A stretch of DNA of 64,000 nucleotides from Panonychus citri (Eukaryota; Arthropoda; Arachnida; Trombidiformes; Tetranychidae), in contig NW_026515416.1 in NCBI RefSeq assembly GCF_014898815.1, positions 558,001 to 622,000 on the forward strand, in the 5' to 3' direction. The notes beneath the pieces are model-generated. The model saw only the letters and a program-made list of their open reading frames with translations, was not told where the DNA came from and made no database searches. Position numbers and translations under genes: made by a program. Shown here in pieces: positions 29,269 to 39,547 of this stretch (positions within the stretch are counted from its first letter, which is position 1; each line of letters begins with the position of its first letter).

Positions 29269-30554
29269 CGTTAATTGTTTCAAATTAACGTATCAGTTAT
29301 TTGATTTACCAAATCTATCTGATAATTAACACACAAAGTTAACAAATTTACACTTAAATGTTTACTTTTAACAATCGAGAAACAATTAACTAGAAGAAGA
29401 TGTTGAAAAATAAATTAACACATTTAGATTTTGATTAAATTATTAATCAACAATCAGTTGTTGATCTTTCTGTTAAATTGTCAATGGATGCAAAGTAAAA
29501 ATTAATCACAACAATCAAAGTTAATTGAAACACCGATGAAATTTAACTGATTTTAATGAATGAACATCAAACTTTTATATCTGAACAAAATGGAGACCAC
29601 GAAAATTGATCTCTCTCTCTCTCACTCTCTCACCGACTCACTCACTTATCATCAATTAATTGGTTCCTCCCGAAATATTGTTTTAAAAATAACTAATTTC
29701 TAATCAAATTGATTTACCTCCGCCATAAATTGAGATCGGATTGTAATTTGTTTGGTCACTATCACAATAGTTTAAAAAGTTATCACTTCCTTCAATTTGT
29801 GATGATGAAACTTGACAACAGGAGATGAAGATGATGAGGATGAGGATGAAAGAAAGGATCAAGTCCAGGTAGATGAGAGAGAGAGAGAGAGAGAGCCTTT
29901 CGAGTAAAAAGAACTTTTTTTCTAATGGTCACTTCCGCTTCTTTTACATGACCACTCGAGTGGATTTTTTTCCCTCTCTTCGTTATAACAATTCATTCAA
30001 TTAACTGATATTGAATTGACAATATGATGATGATTAGTATTGATATTTATGAGAAAGAGTAAGTTGGTCACTTATCTATTGGAAGATGATGATGATGAAG
30101 GAAGAAAAGTGATGAAAAGTGAAGATGATGGAAGATGAAAAGATGATAATTCTCACCATTTCTCTTCCTAATATTGACCTAATCTAATATTTGATTATCT
30201 TTTGTTTCCCTTTTTTCAATTTCTTACGATTTCTGGTTAATTGTTGTTCTTTAATTGTGATCATTTGCTCTTCTCATTGTGATTTAATTGTTCCCAATCA
30301 GATTAGTTTATCATTTTTGTTTCTCTCTCCATTGGTTAACCTTAGAGTAAAAGCTTAATTGTTATCAATTAATTGTAGTTTCATTGGTTACTCATTGATT
30401 GTTTGACTTTCCTTTTCAAGTTCAAGGTTAATTATCTGTTTAATTACTCAACATTTAATTGTTTATTTATCGTCCTTTTTAATTAATCGGTTAACCATAT
30501 TGATTTGATTTGATTATCTTGATTTTTACCTGAACACAAAGTTGAACAATTAAA
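29269..30554. other. Intergenic region left of the mobile element
   Basis: AT-rich, with GA and GAT tracts (for example about 29876-29894 and 30086-30097). I see no coding frame. The part next to the gene probably holds the glycine-rich gene's promoter. Confidence 0.5.
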
Positions 30555-30559
30555 GTTTT
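30555..30559. repeat. Left target-site duplication (GTTTT)
   Basis: Identical to 46611-46615 beyond the other terminus. The 5-bp length fits a retroviral-type integrase. Confidence 0.85.
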
Positions 30560-30609
30560 AGTAGTAGTGAAAGTACACAAAATGACACAGCCATTCACCC
30601 CGTGTGACA
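30560..30609 (+). repeat. Left terminal inverted repeat
   Basis: 50 bases that match the reverse complement of 46561-46610 at 48 positions. Similarity beyond that is patchy at best. This is short for a Polinton, whose inverted repeats often run to hundreds of bases. Confidence 0.95.
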
Positions 30610-30954
30610 GATCAATGACTTATTGAAATTTAGACCAATTATTGATTGATTTGTCAACTTTTAATGAATAAATTAAATCAAGAAAATTGACATTTGGCTA
30701 ATTGTTACCAATAGATGGCGTTAATTATGAACAAAGACATTTTCATGTAAATCTCCTCTATTTATCCTCTGATTTCAAAACAAATTTCATTTTTGCACTT
30801 GTTCTACTGTCACAATTCAGAAAATATATTGGATTCTATTCTAGTACCAAGAATAAAAAGTTACCCCAAATGGGCTATTTACAACCAAAGAAACGTTGTT
30901 AACAGAGAATCAGTGTCATATTCAGTATGTATTTTTATGTCGTAATGATCAACT

Positions 30955-30970
30955 TTTTATTCTCTTTCAG
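30955..30970 (+). promoter_or_regulatory. Splice acceptor abutting an ATG (site 1)
   Basis: A T-rich tract ending TCTCTTTCAG lies directly before ATG at 30971. It is the first of a series in the left arm. Confidence 0.5.
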
Positions 30971-31137
30971 ATGATATATAGCATGTTGCAATCGGACGAT
31001 TTTTGAAGAGGGGTACTACGTGACCCTATTAAACTTCAAAGAATTCTAGAGCCTAAACGGTTTGTGTTGCACGAACCAACAATAGTGCCTCTTGACCGGC
31101 ATAAAATTCCCTACAAGCTGATGTGTCTAAAGTTGCA
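30971..31137 (+). pseudogene. Decayed short ORF of unknown function
   Basis: An ATG directly after an acceptor gives 11 codons (MIYSMLQSDDF) and a stop. In a neighbouring frame a further 44 codons are open (RGVLRDPIKLQRILEPKRF and onward) to a stop at 31135. Coding-like composition and the shared ATG context suggest one small early gene broken by a frameshift. No family is recognised. The rest of 30610-31729 shows no other coding signal. Confidence 0.35.
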
Positions 31138-31729
31138 GTAACACGTTGGGTTCTATGTGTTATCAGCCGTTATTCTTTTTAGATGTTTTCAATTGATTTT
31201 TGCCCTTATTACTAGAAATGTTGACGTTTCATTGAAAAACACAGTACCAACAAAGTAAACACTTTATGCCCTATCGGTTAATGACAAAAAAAAATTTTCG
31301 ATAACGCGACCTACTTAAGCCTGTCCTCAATGTAATCAATTGTAGTTAAATAGCATTTAGCATTGAATCAATTGATTTTAAGGGTAATTCTAATTACTCA
31401 TTGATGTACATACATTTCCAACACACGGAAAAGGATGTTGAAAAATTTTAAGGACCACAATGACCATTAGTATCAATAATCAGTTAACATCAAGGAAAAA
31501 CTACGAACAATTCAAGTTTGACAGCTTAAGGATATTCATGATTTATTATTGGTCAAAAGTTCAAACAGTCAAGGATTATTTGATCATTAATCAAATGGTA
31601 CTTCACGATTTCAATTAATTTAGTAAAGTGAAGGCTGTATATGTTTGTTTTCTTTTATTGAAAATTTTCCTCAATCACAATCGTAGCTTTAACAATACAA
31701 ACATGTTCAATTATTTCCTCAAACGAAAG

Positions 31730-31767
31730 TATAAAAACAAAGCAAGAAAGAGAGAAAATCATCAGTT
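31730..31767 (+). promoter_or_regulatory. TATA box plus initiator, left-arm promoter
   Basis: TATAAAAA at 31730-31737 and TCAGTT at 31762-31767; the initiator A is 34 bases after the first T. The spacing is identical to the promoter at the other end of the element. It would start a transcript about 420 bases before the first intact left-arm ORF. Confidence 0.7.
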
Positions 31768-32160
31768 CAGTTCCAGTCTTTTCACCATTAACTTCAACGT
31801 ATTCTGGCCACTTCATCATCATCAGTCTTCTCTTCTTCTTTTCTACTTTAATATACTGTTTTTCCTGTATTCACCGTTGGATTCATTCATTTTCATCAGT
31901 ATTCTCTTGGTCCTCTTTGTCATCTATCTTATTGCTGTTCGTTCCTTTTGATCTTTTTCGATTTTTGGTCCTCTTTTCATCATCATTACCATAACGTTTG
32001 GTCTTTTATCACCTTTGATACCCTTCATCACCTTTATCAGCTAATTCTCCATCCTTTGTTTTAAATTGGTCACATCATCATTCAGATCTGCATTTTTCAT
32101 CCATCTTCTTGATTAATTTCATTGATATTCATTGATATTCTTTCAATATTTTGTTAATCA

Positions 32161-32184
32161 TCTTTGTTCATACAGGTAAATACA
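32161..32184 (+). promoter_or_regulatory. Acceptor fused to donor-like GTAAAT (site 2)
   Basis: TTCATACAG|GTAAATACA lies immediately before ATG at 32185. It reads both as a 3' splice site and as a 5' splice site. Confidence 0.5.
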
Positions 32185-32508
32185 ATGTTTAAAGCATATC
32201 CCATGTCACCTCTTAAAATGAAGATCGTTAAGGAATCGAATATTATCGATTCAGTAACGATTTTGGAAGATCCTGAAGATAATGAACCGATTAATCTTGC
32301 AGACTTTCGATTTAAAATAACAGACTTTTTCACCATCTACATGCATTTCGATGCTGAATGGCAGAAAAAGCTGTTAAACACTATTACAACTATTGATTAT
32401 GAACGTTGGTTGTTCATAATCAATAATCGTTCCTTTTACAACTTTTGTCATGAATATGACCCGCTTTTTTATGATTATATCGACATTTCTTATACAAAAT
32501 ATTATTAA
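32185..32508 (+). CDS. Left-arm ORF, 107 aa, unknown
   Basis: An intact frame from the ATG 10 bases after the acceptor to TAA. No family is recognised. It is acidic in the middle (LEDPEDNEPINLADF) and rich in aromatic residues at the C-terminus, with no membrane segment or Cys cluster. It contains MKIVKES about 18 residues in; the next ORF starts MKIVSET, so the two may be diverged copies or share a leader-derived start. Position first in the left-arm gene series suggests an early function. Confidence 0.55.
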   Translation: MFKAYPMSPLKMKIVKESNIIDSVTILEDPEDNEPINLADFRFKITDFFTIYMHFDAEWQKKLLNTITTIDYERWLFIINNRSFYNFCHEYDPLFYDYIDISYTKYY

Positions 32509-32544
32509 TGAATAAACTTACATTTGTTTTTATTTCTTTTTGTC

Positions 32545-32571
32545 TATTTTCTTTCTTTTGCTTCAGGTAAG
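32545..32571 (+). promoter_or_regulatory. Acceptor fused to near-consensus donor (site 3)
   Basis: A long pyrimidine tract ends CTTCAG|GTAAG, followed at once by ATG at 32572. CAG|GTAAG is close to an ideal donor and the tract before it is a good acceptor, so this is the best dual-use splice site of the set. It lies 58 bases after the previous stop. Confidence 0.6.
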
Positions 32572-33084
32572 ATGAAGATAGTTTCGGAAACGGTTTCTTC
32601 CATTCCTATGATTTCGGGTTCGAGAATTCCTTCAAAGGTTTCGTCATTTGAAAAAATACTTAAACGGGACAAACTTGATTCTCAAATGAAGCGCTACCTT
32701 TCGATACCTAAGAACGATTGTTGTCCAACAGAGAACACAGGTTCTGTTTGTTTAGCTTCATCACTTGTTAAACTTTTGAAAAAGATACACAAAAGAATGG
32801 AGCTCAAAACAATTCATTGTAACCGATGCTCTAAAAACAAAATATTATCACTTGATGATAGTAGAAAAATTCATTGTAAAATTAACCAGGAAAAATATGT
32901 AAACCTTTGTATATTTGCCTCAACTTTCAAGTGCCCAAGGGTCAGTCAAGCTGAATCTTGGTTAATCAAGTGTAGATATTTGAGACACAAAATGAAGAAA
33001 TGTGTTGATCATCGATTGTATACATTGAACATGAAAAAAGAAATAGAATTGAAAAGAATTCTATTAAATAAAATTTTGTTATAA
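32572..33084 (+). CDS. Left-arm ORF, 170 aa, Cys/Lys-rich, unknown
   Basis: An intact frame with a strongly basic C-terminal half. Cys/His pairs (IHCNRCSKNK, then IHCK and further Cys) could bind zinc, but they do not match a fold I can name. There is no signal peptide or membrane span. The next gene begins 40 bases after its stop. The frame is intact although most core genes of the element are broken, which may be chance at this length. Confidence 0.55.
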   Translation: MKIVSETVSSIPMISGSRIPSKVSSFEKILKRDKLDSQMKRYLSIPKNDCCPTENTGSVCLASSLVKLLKKIHKRMELKTIHCNRCSKNKILSLDDSRKIHCKINQEKYVNLCIFASTFKCPRVSQAESWLIKCRYLRHKMKKCVDHRLYTLNMKKEIELKRILLNKILL

Positions 33085-33094
33085 CATTGATATT

Positions 33095-33124
33095 TTTTCT
33101 TTTTCATTTCAGGAAATAAAGGTA
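33095..33124 (+). promoter_or_regulatory. Splice acceptor before the left IAP ORF (site 4)
   Basis: TTTTTCATTTCAG ends at 33112, 28 bases after the previous stop. The spacer to ATG at 33125 contains GGTAATG, echoing the GTAA-ATG of other sites. Confidence 0.5.
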
Positions 33125-33984
33125 ATGTTTTCACCAATATTTGAAGTTTGGGAGTGTCCTACCATGAAAGCTGCCCTTGAAAAATATCTTTTCATGAAAC
33201 AGGAAAGAAATAGATATTTAACATGTCCATGGGCTCCGAGTAGATGGGTCACAGTTTTTCAAAATGGTTTCTTTATGAAGGAAGAATGTGTTCAATGTTT
33301 TGCATGTGGACTTGAGCTTGATCTTTCTATTTTGAGAGAAGACATTGCGTATATACACAAGTTTTTCAGTCCAGAATGTTCTTTCTTGAATGGAAAAGAA
33401 CCAAACTTGAAACTGAAAAAAGTTGGTTGTGTGAATTTATATTCATCGAAACCGATTCTTGATTCCACCTCCAACAAGGACTTACCTCCCAAATTGAAGG
33501 TTTCGGGTTGTTAGGACTCAGGATGATTTGTTACAAATTTTCTCCGAAGACGAGTTTGTCATCAACCCTGAGAAAGTTTTAACTTGTTCAAGATAAGGAT
33601 GAACCGTGTTTTCTTTCAACAATGCTCCTCCTCCGGTAGCTCATAAAACTATTTCGTTGAAAGTGGATTCTTCTGGACCGGTTTTGAAAGGGTTGTACAA
33701 TGTGCCTTCTGTAGAATCGCAATTGATGGAAATTACCTGGACATCCAATGGTGGCTCATAAGAAACTTTCACCTGAATGTCCTTTTATAGCAGAGTCGAG
33801 TTATGAGACGAATGAAAAGGATTCATGTTGTGTTTGTCTTGAAAAGGGACAAACAATGCTTTATTTACCTTGTGCTCATTTAGCAACATGTATTGATTGT
33901 GATGAAGTTTTATTGAGAAACAAAAGTCCTTGTCCCATTTGTCGACAAACAATTACAAAGAGAATTAGTGTAATAAAACCTTAA
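33125..33984 (+). pseudogene. Broken inhibitor-of-apoptosis gene (BIR-BIR-RING)
   Basis: The first frame (33125-33514) holds a BIR-like zinc fold: Trp in CPWAPSRW, GFF, CFACG, then His and Cys in YIHKFFSPEC. Further on, ESGFF and QCAFC mark a second BIR in another frame, whose end (AHKKLSPECPF) lies in a third frame running from 33748. That frame ends in a C3HC4-type RING (CCVCLEKGQ, CAHLATC, CPIC). Intact relatives would bind caspases or IAP antagonists through BIR and act as ubiquitin ligases through RING. Several frameshifts separate the parts, so no full protein can be made from this copy. It is longer than the intact single-BIR gene at the right end and not a recent copy of it. Confidence 0.85.
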
Positions 33985-34002
33985 TTAATAAAATACCATT
34001 TT

Positions 34003-34018
34003 TCTTACATACTTTCAG
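34003..34018 (+). promoter_or_regulatory. Splice acceptor abutting ATG (site 5)
   Basis: TACTTTCAG ends at 34018 and ATG follows at 34019. It is 34 bases after the RING stop. Confidence 0.5.
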
Positions 34019-34555
34019 ATGGTTTCATCAATCTTATTCAACCAACGCGATTATGTCGAAACATTCATTAAGAATAAGGAGAAAGATGATATTGTGTTTT
34101 GGATTTCGAATACTAAGTATCGATTGTTGAAGCCAGTGTTCATACAGACTTAAAAACATCACCCAACGATATCATTTACAAAATCTTTAACCTTGAAGTC
34201 AACATTATTTGGTCCTTATATCTCGAACCAAAGCTTGAAATCAAAATGAGATGTACGATCAACCTATCCCTTCAAGAAACAAATCGTAACTAAAGCTTTT
34301 TTTCATTTAGGTAATGTTGATGACTGGTTGATAGATGTCGTTCTATACTTTCTTTGGTCCAACGAATTGGTTTTTCAACCATTAACCATCGGAGATAAAG
34401 TTCAACTACTTTATCTGTTGGATTATTTCGGCATTGACATAAATAAATACTCAATTACATCAGATTCAATGGAAAGATTCAGGTCAAATTTAATAACTTT
34501 ATCAAGGATAAATGAGTCAGTTAACGCCCAATTATCTCACTTGATTTCAATATAA
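34019..34555 (+). pseudogene. BTB/POZ-like remnant
   Basis: The first part (44 codons from 34019) has DIVFWISNTKYRLLKPVF, like the early strands of a BTB fold. A second part in frame from about 34312 to the TAA at 34553-34555 has LYFLWSNELVF and LLYLLDYFGIDI, like its later helices. Between them the frame is lost and an acceptor-like TTTCATTTAG sits at 34301-34310, so an intron or a break is possible. BTB proteins commonly act as adaptors of Cullin-3 ubiquitin ligases. The call rests on pattern alone and needs a profile search. Confidence 0.35.
34297..34313 (+). promoter_or_regulatory. Acceptor fused to GTAATG (site 6)
   Basis: TTTCATTTAG|GTAATG ends the T-rich tract. It closely resembles site 4. 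The ATG frame itself is short, but the BTB-like frame runs through the site. Confidence 0.4.
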
Positions 34556-34579
34556 AACCAACAACTAACATGTACAGTT
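34551..34579 (+). promoter_or_regulatory. TATA box and initiator upstream of dUTPase
   Basis: TATAAAA at 34551-34557 overlaps the previous stop codon. ACAGTTT follows 25 bases downstream and the ATG at 34592 comes next. Spacing is shorter than in the other promoters. Confidence 0.45.
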
Positions 34580-34591
34580 TATTAATCAATC

Positions 34592-35012
34592 ATGTCTCGA
34601 TCACTCTACTTTGTTAAAATGTTTCTGATGTTCCTGTTCCATTTAAAGCTACACCAAGGTCTGTTGGATTTGATGTATCATCTTATGAAGATACCATTGT
34701 TCCTGCTCGAGGTCAAGTTATTATTAAAACTGGGTTAAAGTGACTCCACCTAAAGGGACGTATATACGTTTAGCTTCAAGGTCTAGTTTGGCCTCAGAAG
34801 GAATAACAGTTCAAGGTGGAGTTATCGATCCTGACTATACTGGGAAGTTAAGGTTATTCTGTCTAACAATACAAATGAACAGTTTATCATCACAAAAGGT
34901 ATGCGTATCGCTCAAATGATATGAAAAGCTACATTTGCTGTTCTTTATCAGAAAGAGGAGGTGAGACAATCACTACTGATGTGATTGTGGGTTTGGCTCT
35001 TCAGGTCGATAA
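34592..35012 (+). pseudogene. Broken dUTPase
   Basis: The five trimeric-dUTPase motifs are readable in order but in changing frames: SVGFDVSS (1), RLASRSSLA (2), QGGVIDPDYTG (3), RIAQM (4) and GFGSSGR (5). The intact enzyme hydrolyses dUTP to dUMP, keeping uracil out of DNA, and is common in large DNA viruses. Frame breaks fall near 34620, 34738, 34852 and before motif 5, so this copy is dead. It sits between the BTB-like remnant and the PC4-like gene, just upstream of the polymerase, as expected for a nucleotide-metabolism gene. Confidence 0.85.
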
Positions 35013-35015
35013 TTG

Positions 35016-35056
35016 TATAAAAGGAAGGATAGAAAAGAGAACTTCATCATTCAGTT
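35016..35056 (+). promoter_or_regulatory. TATA box and initiator upstream of the PC4-like gene
   Basis: TATAAAAGG at 35016-35024, then TCATCATTCAGTT at 35044-35056. The main initiator A is 37 bases after the TATA start. It follows the dUTPase stop by three bases. Confidence 0.6.
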
Positions 35057-35082
35057 TTGATTCATCAGTGAAACAACATCAA

Positions 35083-35583
35083 AATGTATTCAGCAACTCC
35101 AATAATGTTCCAACTCAACAAAATTCTCCGCCAGCTGAAAGACCAAGATCGACCTGTTTCGAGGACAATTTTCAACAACTCATGACTCTGAAATCGCTCT
35201 CTTATCTGGATCTCCGTAAACAAATCAAAATCAATCGATTCAACATTTGTTGATATACGGAAGAAACGAGAAAAGATGGTCAATGGTGTGAAGATGTTTA
35301 TCCTACAAAATCTGGACTCTTCTTACGTCTGGAAGAGTATGAAAAGCTAAAGGATCGATTGGTATGTATTACTGAAGGTGAACAACGGAAGTTTGAGTTT
35401 ACTATAGCTCCAGGACGAACTGTATCCGGTCATCTTCGAGTTGATGGATGTTGGCATTTTTCAATCAAAACTGAGGTGAAAGAATCTGTTCTTACTCTTA
35501 CTGGTTCTGAGATAAGTAAGATTGCGGCTTATTCAATTCCAAACAGTGTCTTTGCTGCAATGGGGGAAATCATCTGGGGGTGA
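35083..35583 (+). pseudogene. PC4/Sub1-like transcription coactivator, broken
   Basis: The N-terminal part from the ATG at 35083 changes frame and is polar (PTQQNSPPAERPRS in one frame). Then come VDIRK, a short break, and DGQW followed by PTKSGLFLRLEEYEKLKD. This matches the single-strand-DNA-binding core of PC4: IDIR, G-x-PTKKG-hydrophobic, then an E-W/Y-x-x-L helix. The remaining 75 residues (ending MGEIIWG) are unassigned. PC4 proteins link TBP/TFIIA-bound promoters to activators and bind melted DNA. It is notable because the element also encodes a TBP homologue. At least two frameshifts disrupt it. Confidence 0.55.
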
Positions 35584-35700
35584 ATTGAAACTTGATTCAT
35601 TTATTAATCTTTTTATCTTTATCATTATTTACTAACATTTTGACTATATTTTATCCTATTTACTTTGTATCCGTTAAAATTCAATTTTAATAAAAAAAAC

Positions 35701-38700
35701 ATGAGCTCAAATGATGACCTATTTAACTTATTTCGTGACTATAAAAAGAAACCAAGGAAGAATAATTACATGAATGATGGCTGTTTATTTCATTACTCTA
35801 GTACTTATTATACTCCTTCTGTTACTTGTTTTAAGAATATATCTATTAGATAGCTTAGAATATGATGGTATCAGGATATAGATACGCCTATTGACATGAT
35901 TAAAACCTTATATAAATCGAATACAAAATCTGTTTACAATTCAGAGTATAACATGTTCAAGTGTAGCAAGTGTCAGGAAAGCTTTACCAAACATAAATCT
36001 TATCTTATACATAGAAGAGATTGTAGTTTCAAGTCTGTTAAATGTTCAACATGTGATAAAATTTTCAATAAAAATAGTCTATTCGTAGACCATCTACTAC
36101 TCTGCAAAAATTTCAACAGAAATTTATCAACTTTAACCAGTGATTTCACCTACACCCTACACAAGAAAGCTTTCAAAATGTTTTGCCATCTATGTCAAAA
36201 CAGGAAAATGGTCATCATTGGAAAGTTTATTTACAAATGAGCGTCAAAATATTGAAAATTTATTAGATTCAATTCTAAAAACAATAGGGTCACATAAAGT
36301 ACAAGTCTGTGTTTTACTAAGATTTGTTAAACAAAAAATGGATGGTGATATTGATACAACTGAGATTTACAAAGTGACTCAAATGAGACCATTTACTCAT
36401 ATATCACAGTTCGATGAAACGATGTCAGCCTGGGCTCAACATCTCGATTCAGTTGTTGATCAATTTACTCAAAGAGGAAGTGGCTGGGTACTTAAATCGA
36501 TAAGTACAATCGAAATAAGAATATGTAAATTGAAAGAAAATAGTGGTGGATGTTCATCAGTTAAATTACCACCAATGCTCTTGAAAAAGAAAAGTTTAAT
36601 TTCACCAAACTGTCAAACCCATTGTTTTAAATGGGCTGTTTTAATATCCTTACATCCTCAGGTTAAGGATAGAAAAAGAGTATCAAAGTATAGGAACCTG
36701 ACTAGTCTCTACGACTTTACTGGTATTGATCCGATTACACCGTTCTCCCAAATCGATAAATTCGAAAGGAGAAACAAGATTTCAATCAACGTTTATACAC
36801 TGACAATGGATAAACATCGAAAGATTGTTCCATTGAGGGTCAATAAAAACCCTTCAAGTAAACATGTAAACTTGTTTTTATATAATGACCATTATTACTG
36901 TATAAACAACTTCAATGCTTTTGTACGAAACAACAGGGCTTGGGAAAGGTTTTACTGTCCTTATTGTTTATCAGGATTCAGACAAGAGTATTTGTTATCG
37001 AACCATCAAACCTACTGTAAAGATGTCACCGCTCAACGTATATTACTACCAGGTCAAGGAAAAGTACCAAAGATTTGTGAGTTTTATCGTTTAGATAAAA
37101 CAATAGCATATCCTTATGTTGTTTACGCTGATTTTGAGGCCCTGGTTGTTAAATCAGATAAAACTTTAGGTAATAATACCTTTGAATATCAAAAACACCA
37201 AGCTTGTTCATTTGGACTCGTGGCAGTTGATTGGAATAATCAAATTTTATCAAAGAAATTTTATCGAGGGAAAAAGCTGCTGAAAACTTATTGAAACTTT
37301 ATTGGAGCTACAGATGTTCTTAAGAGAACACTTGGAAAGCAATAGTAAACCAGCAATACTTTCAATGAGGAACGTGAAGCATTTGAACAAGCTTTAGAGT
37401 GTTATGTATGTAATGAGCCTTTAGTTAATGATAAGGTTTTAGATCATTGCCATTTAACTGGATCATATCGAGGCCAGCTCATAACTCATGTAATCTTAAA
37501 CTTAGACTACCACATAAACTACCTATTATTTTTCATAATCTCAAAGGTTACGATGCTCACCTTATAATCAGTGGGTTAAGATCAAATTTAGTTCAGAACA
37601 TAGCCGTCATCCCTCAAAATACAGAAAAGTACATTGCTTTCTTTATGGATGACTTTATCTTTCTAGATAGTTTAGCTTTTCTCCTTTCAAGTTTAGATAC
37701 ATTGGCTAATAACTTGTCTACTGAATCTAAATCAACATACTTGTTACAAATGTTCAAAGAAGATGATCTACCCCACATACTTGGAAAAGGATCTCTACCT
37801 TATGAGTACATGGACTCTTGGGATAGATTCAATGAGCGCGCGCTACCACCAATCGAATGTTTCTACTCTCATCTCACGAAAAAATCAATCGATCAACAAT
37901 CTTATGATCGATTGATTGATATGTGGAATCATTTTGGTTGTGAAACACTGGGTGAATTTCATGATATTTATTTGAAAATTGATGTGCTACTTTTGACTTG
38001 TATCTTTCAAAATTTCAGAGCTACAAGTATTAATCAGTTTGGCTTGGACCCATGTCATTACTTTTCAACACCAGGTTTAACATGGGACGCCGCTCTCAAG
38101 TCAACGAAAAATAAGTTGGATCTTCTCACTGATATTGATATGATTTTAATGATTGGAAAAGGTATCAGAGGTGGTATCTCGTGTGCAATGAAGAGACACG
38201 TCATTGCTAACAACCGAAACTCTGAGAATTATGATGAAACAAAACCCTCATCATACATCACATATTTGGATGTTAACAACTTGTATGGATTTGCACTGAA
38301 CGATGTCCTTCCATGAAGAACTTTTCTTGGGTGTCACCAGATTTGTTTGATTCTACAATTGAGACGATAAGAAATGGTAATTTGGATGGTGATACTGGTT
38401 ATATTTTAGAAGTAGACTTGTTATATCCAAGTGAATTACATGACTATCATAATGACTATCCTTTAGCGCCTGAAAGATTATCAGTTAAAATTGAATGGAT
38501 GAGTAAGTATCAAAAGTTTGGTTGCTAAAATAGAAAGTCAAGGATTAAAACGTACTGAAACTGAAAAGCTCATCCCAAATTTGTTTGATAAACATCATTA
38601 CGTCGTTCATGGTCGAAATTTACGTTTCTATCTTGACAAGGATTAAAATTGAATAAAATCCATAGAATAATTAGTTTTCATCAATCAGCTTGGTTATCAC

Positions 38701-39542
38701 CTTATATTCAAATGTGTACAAGTAACAGACAAAAAGCGGCAACTACCTTTGAAAAAGACTTTTGGAAACTCATGGTCAACTCATTGTATGGAAAAAGTAT
38801 AGAAGATAAGAGGAAACATACTAAAGTCAAGGTGATACAGAATGGTAAACAAGCTCTTCAACAAATTCGTAAGCCAATGTTTGAACAGTTTTTCATCTTA
38901 GAAAATGATTTAGCCATTGTTAAATTACGAAAGTTTGAAGTCAAGCTCGATAAACCCATTTACTTGGGGTTCACTGTGTTGGAACTATCTAAGTTACACA
39001 TGTACAAACTTCATTATGATTGTTTCCGGCCCAAATATGGTGAAAACTTATCACTTGTATATACCGACACTGACAGTTTCATATATCATATACAAACTCA
39101 AGACATTGTAGCTGATTTAAAAGAACTAGATTATATCATGGACTTTTCTGATTATCCAACATCACATATTCTCCATGATAATTCGAATAAGAAAAAACTC
39201 GGGTACCTTAAAGATGAGATGAATGGAGAAACCATTGATGAAGTTATTGCCCTGAAATCAAAACTTTATGCTATCAAATATGGAACTAGAAAAAAACTTA
39301 CCGCCAAGGGAGTACAAAAGGCTGTGATTAAAAATGAAATCTCAATAGAAAACTACAGAGATTGTCTCTATGACAACACCATTTATCATCATATTAATCA
39401 TAGATTACAATCTAAAAATCATCAAATTTCTTCTATAAGACTAAACAAAGTTTCATTATCACCAATGGATGATAAAAGATTTATACTTGACGATGGAGTA
39501 TCTACACTAGCTCACGGACATTATAAAATTGTACAAAAATAG
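35701..39542 (+). pseudogene. polB: Protein-primed family B DNA polymerase, broken
   Basis: The largest gene of the element, read in pieces at 35701-35853, 35896-36240, 36140-37294, 37390-38316, 38313-38528, 38529-38645 and 38649-39542. It has an N-terminal zinc-finger-like part (CSKCQESF, CSTCDKIF), the 3'-5' exonuclease motifs (YADFEA, NLKGYDAHL, YLKIDVLLL), a CYVCNEPL/DHCHLTG knuckle, motif A DVNNLYG, motif B VNSLYGKS and motif C YTDTDSF. This arrangement is specific to Polinton/adintovirus polymerases, which start synthesis from a terminal protein. Catalytic Asp residues are preserved, but at least six frame breaks inactivate the gene. The stop lies five bases from the convergent protease stop. 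Confidence 0.93.
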
Positions 39543-39547
39543 TTGTT

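Noticed and set aside
30702..30902. 66-codon frame near the left terminus
   Set aside because: No ATG start and no conserved features; probably chance.
31628..31951. 107-codon frame over the left-arm promoter
   Set aside because: No ATG at its beginning; it spans the TATA box and initiator and is low complexity downstream.
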